This document shows, in pieces, positions 32,431 through 42,900 of a DNA stretch of 64,000 nt. A program made the position numbers and the translations under genes. Below the pieces are notes generated by a model that had not been told where the DNA came from, did not search any database, and worked only from the letters and a program-made list of their open reading frames with translations. This stretch comes from Luscinia megarhynchos (Eukaryota > Chordata > Aves > Passeriformes > Turdidae), in the NCBI GenBank assembly GCA_034336665.1, contig JAPFBE010000002.1, forward strand, positions 31,351,406-31,415,405, given 5' to 3'. The stretch's first letter is position 1. Each line of letters opens with the position of its first letter.

Positions 32431-32620
32431 TCTCACAGAAGGGCAGAGGTTTCCAGAGACTTCTTGGAGATCAGCTGGTCTGACCCCCTGCACAACCTAT
32501 GAGCAGGGTGCCCAAGACCCGTGTCCAGCTGTGTTTCAAGCATCTCCAAGGATGGAGACTCCACACCCCTCCGGGCAAGCTGTGCCAGTGCTTGGCCACC
32601 AGGGAAACAGGTTTATCGAT
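32431..32620 (-). repeat. CR1 LINE fragment (antisense on +)
   Basis: On the + strand this reads as the reverse complement of the CR1 3' coding region: TCTCACAGAA at the left edge, GAGATCAGCTGGTCTGACCCCCTG, then CCAAGGATGGAGACTCCACA and GCCAGTGCTTGGCCACC. The copy is 5' truncated and degenerate. It lies just downstream of the ROPN1L CpG-rich promoter, within its first intron. Confidence 0.85.
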
Positions 32621-32779
32621 GTTCTGTGGGAATCTCCTGTACATATAGGCACACACCCCTAGTGATCAAAGAGGAGCACAGGCAGCTTCTGCACCCTTCA
32701 GCATCGTTACTCTGTCACGCTAGAGACAAAGATCAGCTCATCCCTTTCACTTCCTGCTAGCTCTTATTTTCTATTTTTT

Positions 32780-33115
32780 TCCTTCCAGCCCCCCAGGCCA
32801 GCCCCCGGTGTTCAGGAAACAAGGCCAAGGCGTGTCCGCACACAGGCGGGACGGCTGAGCCCCGAGCTGCGGGGAGGCAGCGCCGCCGGCCCCGGGCGGA
32901 CCCTGGGGGCCCCTCGGCGGCCGGAGGGAGCCCAGGGCCGCCCACGGCCCCGCAGCACCCCACACCCCGCGGCCGCCCCCGAGCTGGGGAAGGCCCGGGC
33001 ACAGCTCCCCACCTGCCCCGCTCCGCGGCCCCGCTGCCCGGCAACGCGCGGGGGCGGCCCGGGCGCTGGGCGGGGAAAACCTGACGGCGGCGGGGTTTAA
33101 AGGGCGAGAGCAGCA
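32780..33115 (-). promoter_or_regulatory. ROPN1L: CpG-rich promoter and noncoding first exon of ROPN1L
   Basis: A compact, very GC-rich block lies about 2 kb upstream of the ROPN1L start-codon exon on the same strand. It contains an X-box at 33033-33045, a minus-strand TTTAAA near 33096 that could act as a weak TATA element, and a plausible donor (GGCAG|GTGGGG at about 33013) for a noncoding first exon. The 213-codon minus-strand frame through this block looks like a GC artefact. No gene reads away on the + strand, so the assignment to ROPN1L is by position. Confidence 0.65.
33033..33045. promoter_or_regulatory. ROPN1L: RFX-type X-box in ROPN1L promoter
   Basis: The + strand reads GCTGCC, one spacer base, GGCAAC, an imperfect inverted repeat matching the X-box pattern GYTRYC-N1-3-RRHRAC. 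X-boxes are bound by RFX2/RFX3 and drive genes for motile cilia and spermiogenesis. ROPN1L is such a gene, and the site sits in its CpG-rich promoter, so it is a strong candidate for the main control element. Confidence 0.6.
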
Positions 33116-33339
33116 CCTGCTGTGTACACACTTCTGAAAAAGCCCAACCCATGGATGAGGGGCTGATTCTACCGTTAATGAATTCACAGCCGCCTGCGGG
33201 GTGGGGCGGAGGGGGCTGCAGGGTACAGCGGCTGAGCATGAACCCGCAGTGGGCCCAGGGTTCCACAAGGCCAGTGGCATCCCGGCCTGTCTCACCAGTC
33301 GTGTGCCAGCAGGATGAGGGAAGTGATTCTTCCCCTGTA

Positions 33340-33790
33340 CGTTCAGGGAGGAACTGGAGGGTGTGCAGGGCAAAGCTGCTCAAGGGCCTGGAGCACAAGT
33401 CCTGTGAGGAGCAGCTGAGGTGTTTAGCCTGGAGAAGCAGTCTCTGGGTTGACCTTATTGCTCTCTATAACTGCCTGAAAGGAGGCTGTAGGCAGGTGAG
33501 GGTTGGCATCTTCTCCCAGGCAATCAGTGACAGAGAAAGAAGGCATAGTCTTAAGCTGTGGCAGGGGACATTAAGACATTTAGGTTGGACATTAGAAATT
33601 TCTTCATAGAAGGGGCGATTAGACAGTGGAAGGGTCAATCCAGGGAGTTAGTGGATTCACCATCCCTGGTGGTGTTCAAGGAAAAACTGCATGTGGCACT
33701 TAGTGCCATGGTCCAGTTGCTAGGGTGATGCTCAGTCATAGGCTGGTCTTGATCTCGGAGATCTTTTCCAACTTAATTGATTCTGTGAAC
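33340..33790 (+). repeat. CR1 LINE 3' end (sense on +)
   Basis: A clear CR1-type 3' segment: GAGGAGCAGCTGAGG, the TAGCCTGGAGAAG phrase, a TTGGACATTAGAAATTTCTT block, CACCATCCCTGGTGGTGTTCA, the GGCACTTAGTGCCATGGTC block and the 3' end GATCTCGGAGATCTTTTCCAACTTAATTGATTCTGTGA. It is about 450 bases long and 5' truncated, with no intact frame. It lies directly upstream of the ROPN1L promoter island. Confidence 0.88.
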
Positions 33791-35113
33791 ATCTTAGCAG
33801 CAGGTTATTGGCAGAGCCCTTGGTGGGGAGGCTGGTTCCTGCACTGCCCGGGTTCCCAGCAGTCTGCTGGCCCTTGCATGTCCCCTGGCCACAAGGATCT
33901 CTGCTGGGTGAGCAGTGTTAGGGTGGCATGTCCATCTTGCCTTTGGCCTTCTTGCACCCCCTTTCCTGGGTTGGATGAAATGTGAAGAAATGCTAACTAA
34001 GCAGAAAAAGAGGGCAATGTATCCCCAAAAATTCCATTTACTCGCAGCAGCTGCTACTTCCAAACACAGCTCAGCCTCAAGCAACCTTTGCTGGTCAGGC
34101 TCCACATTCAGGATAGCAGCACCACTGAGAGTCTGCCACCACCAAGAGCAGCACAGCCAGTGCCAGCTGCTTCTCAGCACCTGCTGGTCCAAATTGACAC
34201 CACAAGGCAGCATGGGCTCTCCCACTGCTCCAGAATGTGAGGAACCAAAGTGCCCTCTCTGCCACTAAGTCTTAGTGGACAGCTTACGAGTCTTCTTCCC
34301 ACTGGAAATAAAAACAGCACCAGAGGTAACCTTGGTTACAAAGCAATACCCACCCCTCCTGTACCTTCTAACATGGACTGTACACAGCCCGAGCACTCAA
34401 ATCAGCTTGGTAATAGGATTATTCGCTTCATAAAGCCTTCACAAACCATTGCTACAAAGAAACTTGGGTGCTGCATGCTCTAGACAGGCCAAGCAGTTAC
34501 TGCAGAAGCACAGAAGCTTACTTGTAGCCAGGCCTTTTTAATCCACTTCATGTCCCCACTGACGAACATGCAAGGCCATGCAGGACATAGTGGGCTCCAG
34601 AAAGCAATAAGCACACATTTTAACAACTGTTTAATCTTTCATAAAACATGAATACTTACCATAAGCTAATTATTTGGCCTCAAAATCCTTTGCAGATTCC
34701 TGTAACTAATGAAAATAGCAAGCTTCTGACATATAATGACATACATTTCTATCCTTTAGTTGTTTTAAAGCATCTGCTCATTTAAGAGCACTATAACAAG
34801 AAAAATATGAAGCAAACATCCTGCAGGAGCTTATATAATAGAATTCAATTAAACTGATTTCACAGTGCAGCTGTTCAAAGGTGTCTATTGATAACAGATA
34901 AACAAGTAAGTATCATATTATCTCCCATCTGTGGTCCTTGCATACACGCAAAACTATCCTTAAAAGGCTCAAAAAGTAAACATCATACTCTTAATTCTTC
35001 CACCAATTTGGTCCAGTGCTGTGAAATCATGTATAAAGCTGCCACACTGTATTATGGGAAACGGCAGCATGTAAGTGGAAATTTTTTTCTGTATTTAATG
35101 AAATGCATTTTCA

Positions 35114-35390
35114 TAGGATCATAGAATGGCCTGGGTTGGACCTTAGAGATCACCTAGTTCCAACCCTTCTGCCACAGGCACGAGCACTTTTATTAGACCA
35201 GGCTACTCAGAGCTCCATCCAACCTGGCCTTTAACACTTCCAGTGATGGCACAGCCACATCATTTCTGGGCAACCTGTTCCAGTGTCTCATCACCCTCAC
35301 GGTAAAGAAATTCCTACTCTCTTTCAGTTTGAAGCCACGCCCCCTTATCCTCTCACTACATGTTCTTGTAAATACTCTCTTCATATGAAT
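35114..35390 (-). repeat. CR1 LINE 3' end with C-terminal reverse-transcriptase ORF remnant
   Basis: On the minus strand a frame at 35384-35193 reads ESRNFFTVRVMRHWNRLPR followed by PSLEVLKARLDGALSSLV. This is the hallmark C-terminus of the CR1 ORF2 protein. It is followed by the CR1 3' UTR (GGTCCAACCC...CATTCTATGATCCTATGA on the minus strand, seen on + from 35114). The element is 5' truncated to under 300 bases and cannot encode an enzyme. Confidence 0.93.
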
Positions 35391-37121
35391 CTATGCTGCT
35401 TCCTGGAAGTATTTCCTCCTACTGTATAATACCGAGTCTTGTACGTAAAGAACATTTAAAAGTATATCCATGGATGCAATTGTTGCTTTATAGCAGCACT
35501 GCCAGAAATGTTGCTATAAAGCAGCATACCTTAGAATTTCTGCTGCTTCCTACTTCCATGATTCCTGCTAACTACTAGTCAAAATATCCCATGGACTCTC
35601 CATTCTAATCCAGCAGTATTTTTAGATCACATTCCTTACCTAACTCTAGCAAGTCACTTATGCAATTTGTATCTGCTGAACATGGCACACCAGTGCAGCT
35701 CTGCACTATTTAGGTTCTAACACAGAAACTCTATCCAATATAAATGAAAGAGCTTTGCAGTGTTCTCTGGTTTTGTAAGCAACAAGGAATTCTAAGTAAA
35801 ACTAATATCCTTTTCCAGGAAAACAAACAGCCCTTGAAAAGGCAAGCAATGTTAAATACCACCCACCCCCTCTTCCTACACTTGAGGTCAAATACCTCCA
35901 GATGTTTGACTTCACCTTCTATAGCAGAAAATGCCTCTGCAGCTTGGGTGTTGGCCTGCACTCAACAGGTAAGAGATAACAGCAGGAAAGCAGATAAGCA
36001 GAAAAACTGATACGCAGAGCTGTGAAATAATTTTGCCATTACTCCATCTCTTGGCATTATACTGAACTAAAAACACTGTTTACTTTGAAACTGTATTTGA
36101 TCTCTGGAAATACAATCTTTTAAAATTTTCCATTATTGAGTAACTTTGATTTCACCATATCATTTCTCAATTTATGGTTACTTCTTAATGAAGAAATTAA
36201 AACCAGAAGCAGAGTTAAAAAAAATTGCTGTTATCTATGCAAATCTTTAGTTCCAGCTACTAATTAAGAAACCTCTAACTTGCCATTATGCTTCGTAAAA
36301 GTTGTTTCAGAAAACAGCTTCTTTTGTTTTGCATCCTGTACTTCATTACACTGCCAAGATTCAATCCCTTGTTTAATGTTTCTACTATTTGTACCATCAT
36401 TTCTGCCAAGAACCTCACTCATTGCCCAGGCTGTGCAGTGGCCATTATTCCCAAGGCAACCAGAATAAGAACACTGACCCTTACCACAAAACCGTTCCGA
36501 TCTAGACGCAAAAACATGCACGGTGACGTTCAAGGAAACAAAATGATGCTGATCAGCATGCCAGGCAATCAAACCCCAGTCATTTGTGCTTTGTGAGGTA
36601 TAGGCCTTTGTGAGGCTTTTTAGAGGTCTCTGAAGAATAGTGAAGCTGCTGTGAAGATTTTTATGAAGACTTTTACGCAAGCACAGGGGAAGGCAAGGAA
36701 AGAATTCATGCACTCAGCTGAAAAGTGATGTGAGCACCGTAATAGGTTGGAGCTGGCATCTCACTGAGGAAGTCACTGACACAAAGCAGTTACAGGGTAC
36801 CAAAGGGCCCTCAGAAACAAAATCAAGTAACTTTGGCTTCACTCAATAGAGAAGGGGCAGACAGAAAAGATGCAGAGTTTTAACTATTTTTAATCAATAT
36901 AAAATAATCTGTGTAAAAACAGTCAAAGCCATGCTGCAGTTAAAACTTCTTCCAATATGCACAAGATAGCTATGGAGCCATCTGACAGTTCTTGTAGGAA
37001 GGTCTGTAGAACTAGTAACAGCGTTAGATTCTCAACACACAAAGGGGATACAATTGAGCCAGTATATACCTCCAATCCCTCCAGTCAAGACCAAGGTCAA
37101 CACAAATTGTGGCGGAAAAGT

Positions 37122-37174
<53 letters not shown>
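37122..37174. repeat. (CA)n microsatellite
   Basis: An uninterrupted CA dinucleotide run of about 26 units. It accounts for the His-Thr and Val-Cys repeat frames seen on the two strands here. Its length suggests it is polymorphic in the population. Confidence 0.97.
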
Positions 37175-37175
<1 letters not shown>

Positions 37176-37878
37176 TCTTTCCAACTTGAAAAGTAACAGG
37201 AGCCCACACCACTCTGCATCACTTCAGCACAGATGGATGCTGCTGGTACAGTGCTTATCAGCTGTCTCAGAAACAGCCACTTAACTTACAAGCTTACTTA
37301 TCAAGTTTCTATGCCAGGGGAGTACACAGCACACAATAAGGCAAACCATTGAAATCTAAAACAATTTATAAAGTACTGTTATTTAATTCCTGTTCTCTAC
37401 AACCTCTATATTCTTTCAAAAAATGTGTAAAAATAAGGAGATGAGATTTCTGGAAAGTTCACAATGGACAGTTCTGGAAACAATCTTCACCTGGAATCTG
37501 AAAAGCAGTGCAAATACCAGCACAACAGTTGGATTTGAAACCAGTTTTCCATAAAATAAAAGCAAATACAGATAATGTAAGCTACATCAGAACAGCTGCA
37601 GTTCACATTGCATGACTGGCCTGATTTGCTATTTCTTTAATGACTTGTAAAATACCAGTAGTAAGAAACAGCACAAAGGCTTGTTCTTCATAAATTTTAA
37701 TATTAAGACCAGTTTGTCTGGATAAAAACAAAGTTACAAATACCACACTACTGCAAATTCTGCATGATGGACAGTAGTGCTTGCAATATTTGAGTGGCAA
37801 GACCATTTTGGAACTGTTTAGGAAAGGTATGTCAAAAACAGAATCTTGGCATAAGTAAGAATGCATGTTACCAGTGAA

Positions 37879-39868
37879 TTTATTATTGTGAAAATATATC
37901 TGTCCCACAATGTACACCACTGTAAATAATCAAATGCAATATTTATGCACATCAAAAATATATGGGGCGAATATATACTCAGTTTAGCATTAAATCAGCA
38001 ACAGCAAATGGAAGAAATATTTTGGCTATTTTTCTATGATTTCATTTCACTGGAAATTTCCTAATAAATCACTCCAAAGGGTAGTATTTGTGGTTCAAAA
38101 CCATCAGGAACACAGTAATTCTGTAAAATAGTATGGATCTGAGAGTGACAGCCCAATCCTCCTGCCACTAGATTCAGATGCATTTGGCTTGTGCTTGCTG
38201 CCTTAGAACATGAGTCCAGACACCAAAAAAATGAAGTACCACATGACATCCTGGACCACATTAGCTCATACCATGTCAGATCAGAGATGCAACATCAATA
38301 AAAGGAGATGACACTTTAAAAGCACCTGCCAGATTCTCAAGTAATAATTATATACACACGGTAAAGTACAGAATACTGAAGGAGAGTGTACTGAATAGCA
38401 AGTTAAATGTTCCATCAATTTTCTCATTACTGCAATGGATATTCACATTTTCTGCATTGGTCCAGGAAAGATACTGCAATCTAAGCATGTGATTTGATGC
38501 TACTTAAAGCTTTGTGATACTGTTATGTATTTTCTTTATCTACATAACCCCCACCCCCATCCCCAGACATTACTGCAAAAGAACTCTATCTACAGATAGA
38601 AATAACACAGACTTGATTTGGTGGCTCTTGTTTGACTGTATTCTTGCAAAGAAATCTGATAACTTTTCCTTGCCTATGTAATAGCATATGTATTTCCCTG
38701 CTCCTCAGGCCATAAATGGTACATGATAAATCACTTCCTCAGTATTATTCCCGTAAAAATTCACAGTGACCAATTCTGAGAGAATTTTTTTTGGTTGGGT
38801 TGGTTTTTTTAAAAGTAATTGTGCAATATAAAATTCATACTACAATTTTCAACTTTGGTAACTTATAGAAAAAAAATTTCAAGCTCTTTAACTAAGGATC
38901 AGGTCAGCATGTTTCTTACACTATGCTCTTTGTGCTGTGCAAGCACATCAGTTAAGGTTCATCCCTTTTCTTGAGATCCTGAAAAATTCTAATCTTGATA
39001 AGAAATTGGCTACAGTTTAAGTTGTGAACCTATCTAATTTTTCTTGGTACCTTTAAATGCTTCCATCACCTAGCCTTAGTAAATTTTTACTTACTGTTTC
39101 AATTCATGAAATCCTGATCCCAAAGCCAACACCCATCTACCCCCTTCAACCAAATAGAAAAATCCAGCTGAGCCTCAACAAGTACATCTGAATTCTCAGA
39201 ACAGGAAGTATTTCCTTGATTTTAACAGCAACTGTACAATATTACAAACTCTGACACATGAAAAACAATCAGGCAATAGAAAATGTACAACAGCTTTGGT
39301 GTTATACAAAATAATAAAAAAGACTGGACAGTAAGATACATAGTTCATTATGTTCTCAACACAGCAACTTCATTGCTGACTGTAAGACAGTTATTTACTT
39401 TTGATATTCTCTATGTGGCCTTTCCACTCATGAAAAATCATACTGTATTACTACAATAAGAACTGTTATGAACACCATAAAGTAAGCTCCAAATTTTATA
39501 AAAACATCTTGCCTCTTCACACTATTGCTTTGTGGCACATTGTCAACAGAACAGCAGTCCAAAATAAAGTGACAACTAGATTTAATAAATTAATATACTT
39601 TTTAAAGATGTACAATGCACATTCTTTTTAATCCAAGGTTTTAGGGTGTCAGGACACTTCTATATACACATATACAGACCTCAGACAGCATTTACAACAT
39701 CAGAAAATGCAGATAAGAAACAGAGCCTTAACTGCTATCTGGATGCTACCAACAGAAGCCAAAACACTGCTGAGAGTATTATTGGGAGAGATACCCAAAG
39801 ACAAGAAGAGTCTATGAAAAAAGGACATGTAAAGGCAAAGGGAAGGTCAAGATATTTAATATGACCAT
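37879..39868 (-). other. MARCHF6: Probable MARCHF6 3' UTR
   Basis: The region is AT-rich and lies immediately after the MARCHF6 stop codon, with no recognised repeat. Minus-strand AATAAA occurs at 37879-37884, and ATTAAA variants occur closer to the stop (near 39580 and 39627). Human MARCHF6 has a multi-kilobase 3' UTR, so the distal signal is plausible, but the endpoint is an inference. Confidence 0.45.
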
Positions 39869-39959
39869 TTATTCTTGTGAAGACTGAGGTGGTGCTGTTG
39901 ATGTGCCTGGTTTACCAGACTTCCGTTCGTAATTCACAAGCCGTTGTCCGACAAGGTAC
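39869..39959 (-). CDS. MARCHF6: MARCHF6 last coding exon, C-terminal element
   Basis: This exon encodes 29 residues plus TAA, starting in phase after one G. It contains YLVGQRLVNYERKSGKPGTS. Work on yeast Doa10 and human MARCH6 identified a conserved cytosolic C-terminal element here whose Asn in LVNYE is needed for degradation of some substrates, and that Asn is intact. The tail differs from human only in the final Pro/Ser/Thr-rich residues. Confidence 0.95.
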
Positions 39960-42900
39960 CTGGGATCACGGTAAAAACAGGAATTAACTCAAGGTAATGC
40001 TATTTTGTAACACAAATCCACTCTATCTCCTTTACTGCCAAAGCAGTTTCTTCAGTTCAGTAAGAAGTTATTCTGTAAATTGTAAAGGAAAAACTTTAGC
40101 TGCTGCTTAATCTTTCTTAAAGGGAGAGAAAATATTCTGATGCTATTCCATGGAAAGCTTAAGGAGTGCAAGATTCCTTTAACTATCTCAGCAACTTAAC
40201 TGTTTTCATATCTTTCACATTATTCCTTTCTTCCTGTATGTCATTAATCCAAACTTTTGCTAACTAAATTCCTTTTCATGCTCCCTATATTTGCATACTA
40301 GTTCTGTGCATGCAAGAGCCCTTACACAGCTATGAATTCTTCCCCTTCATTTCCTTTAGGAACTTTTTCACCACTGCTTCTTTTCTCACGGTGCCATAAC
40401 CAACAACCACTGCACATTCTTCACACGTTTTAGAATGTCACAAAAACTTGTATATGCTTTTAAAGTTTGTTGCATGAAAGATTTAATTACATGGATTTCT
40501 AAAGCACAAATCTCTACTGGCTGGCATGACTATGTCTGCTTATTTCCTGAACTGGGATAATTAAGTCACACAGACTTCTTGTCTACAAGGATGTTACAAT
40601 AAGTTAATTTAATACCAAACTAATTTTCACTTACAACTTTTCAGTTGCTTCTTAACATTTAAGATGAAGTCTCTTTTAGGTTTGACTCCTTTTGTTGTTA
40701 TTGGAAAGCAAAACTCTTATAGGACAACTCAGGATATGAACATAATTAACTCATTTATTCCTTCTCAATACAAAAGTAGCCTAGGAAGATTAGCTGATAA
40801 TCTTCTTAACCCATAAAAAAGGTAGTTAGGGTAACACCAAAACCAATGTAATAACACACAAAAAAGACTAAACTAAGCAAGATAACTAGAAAAGAATAGG
40901 AAAATTATTATTTTTATCAGGCATCTGAGTAATGCAGAGTAATAATTACTGAAAAAAATCAGAAAATCGCACAAAATTTGGTAAGGACAAACTATCAAAT
41001 GAACTGAACATTCTCTAACAGATTAGTTGGACTAATGAGGAAGAAGAGTGAGAAAAACAGTTATGCAGAAAAGGTTGAAGATACGGTTTTATAAGCAGCA
41101 GCTTGAGACATGATTTTAACTTCCAAGAATGTTGTAATTCATGACATTCATCTGTCATTCAAGACTACAGGTGAGACAAACAGCTTCATTTGTGGGAAAA
41201 CACATTCATGTTAGACATGGGGGAGTGTCTTCCCTTTATAAAGTCAGTCTATTCCTGTGTTTATCTACCTGAACCACAGACAAAACACCTGCCAACAAAA
41301 GTCTGTCTTAAAGCATCACTTGCTAGAAAACTTCTTAAAAACTGTTTTAGTCCTAAGTAGCTATAACACCTGAATTCAACCTGAAGTAATCACATACATA
41401 GACATATATAAAGGAGAAAAATTTAAAACAACCCACTATATACTCACTTGTCATTTTTAATATGTTCATAAAGGCGCTTGAATTGGCGGACTTGGAAGGA
41501 CAGAATTCCCATCAAAACCACCACCATAAGCAGAAAAGGATAAATCCGTCGCTGAACGAGGTTCTGCATTTCAGCAGTAACTCCTACAAAACAAGACAAT
41601 CCTTAGACATTCTAATATTGCTTAACTAACTCCGGTATTTTTGCTTCTCTATGTGCTTCCATACTTTTTGTTATACTGCAACTTCAGTAAGGGCTGTGAA
41701 ACAAATTACACAACCATTTACATCAAAGATCCAACATGACAGCTGCTGTTCTTTTTAATCTGAAGTGCTACAAGCAGAAAGTTTTCCATTAAAAGTGAAA
41801 ATACACAGTAGAAAAAAAAGGGCTTATCAGTTCTTTTTGCCTATTAATTTCTGTTTATTGCATTGACTTTTCTGATACAAGGAGTAAGCAGATAAAAGTT
41901 GGCATTCAAGTGAGACTGAAGCATAAAATGGGACTTGAACATGTTCTTAACATCAAAACTAAGTAGTAAAAGACAAGTCTTGATGAAAAAGCTCATCTAC
42001 CCTGGTTCTAATCAAATCATTTACCTCAATTATGAGGAGATGGGAAAGTTTGAAAAAACCCTATATATTAAAAATTTACATTTTTATACAATTAAAACCT
42101 CAAAACAAACCCAGGATTTTCACCTGTTCTAAGCTTCATTTAGAATTTGACAAGTCAGGAAAAGATGGCCTCAGCTCAGTATAGCTCCTAGAGGGACTAA
42201 AATCATAGGCTGATTGTCCAAAAGCTAGGTAGCTAAAATGCACAGAGAAGAAATCGGTGTCTGCCCCTCCTCTTGGGTAAGACAAGGGGCAGACACCGAT
42301 TTCTTCTCTGTGGTGATCAGTGACAGGATCCAAGGAACAACCTCAAGTTGTGTTAGGGAAAGGTCTGGGCTGGATATTAGACAAAGTTTGGTCATCCAGA
42401 GGGTGGTTGGGCACTGGCACAGGCTCCCCAAGGAAGCAGTCACAACCCCAAGCATGACAAAGTTCAAGAAGCATTTGGACAATATTCCTGGAACATGGTG
42501 TGACTCTTGGAAGTCTTTAAACATCCATATTTGTTCACATGGACATGGGTTGGTTTTTTTGTTTTCTGGTTGTTGTTTTGGCTTTTTTTCCTTTATAAAC
42601 TAGAGCTACAAGTTTTATTTCCACAAACATATTCACACTGCTGTAAACCATGAGATGACAAAAGTGTTCTGAATGCATACATACCCAGCAAAGGTACAAC
42701 ACCAGAAGCTATGATGTACGGCACACAAAGGGAAAGTAAGAGGACGGAGATTACGGGTGCTGCCAGTTTACGGATGATGAAGTGTAAGTCAATGTTACGA
42801 ATTCCATTTGCATATACCTAAAATGGAAGAAGTTAGAAGTAGAACAGATCCATCAAGAAAGCCTTGCTTTGCACTTACAGTAATAATTACAAGGTTTTTA

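Larger units (their letters stand above)
33791..37878. other. Intergenic region between ROPN1L promoter and MARCHF6 3' end
   Basis: No coding exon was recognised. The region holds one CR1 copy (35114-35390) and a (CA)n microsatellite (37122-37174). The stretch 33790-34270 is somewhat GC-richer and contains open frames on both strands without family resemblance. The exact end of the MARCHF6 3' UTR is unknown, so some of the right-hand part may be transcribed. Confidence 0.5.

Noticed and set aside
32757..33398. 213-codon minus-strand open frame over the ROPN1L promoter block
   Set aside because: It runs through CpG-rich sequence and part of a CR1 copy, its product is low-complexity Pro/Arg/Gly with no family resemblance, and overlapping frames are open too. 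It is a composition artefact.
36957..37284. Frames with His-Thr and Val-Cys repeats
   Set aside because: They are translations of the (CA)n microsatellite.
42136..42603. Frames of 65-121 codons on both strands around 42.2-42.6 kb
   Set aside because: They fall in a degenerate CR1 fragment and its fold-back. The resemblance to the CR1 ORF2 C-terminus is a retroposon relic, not a gene.
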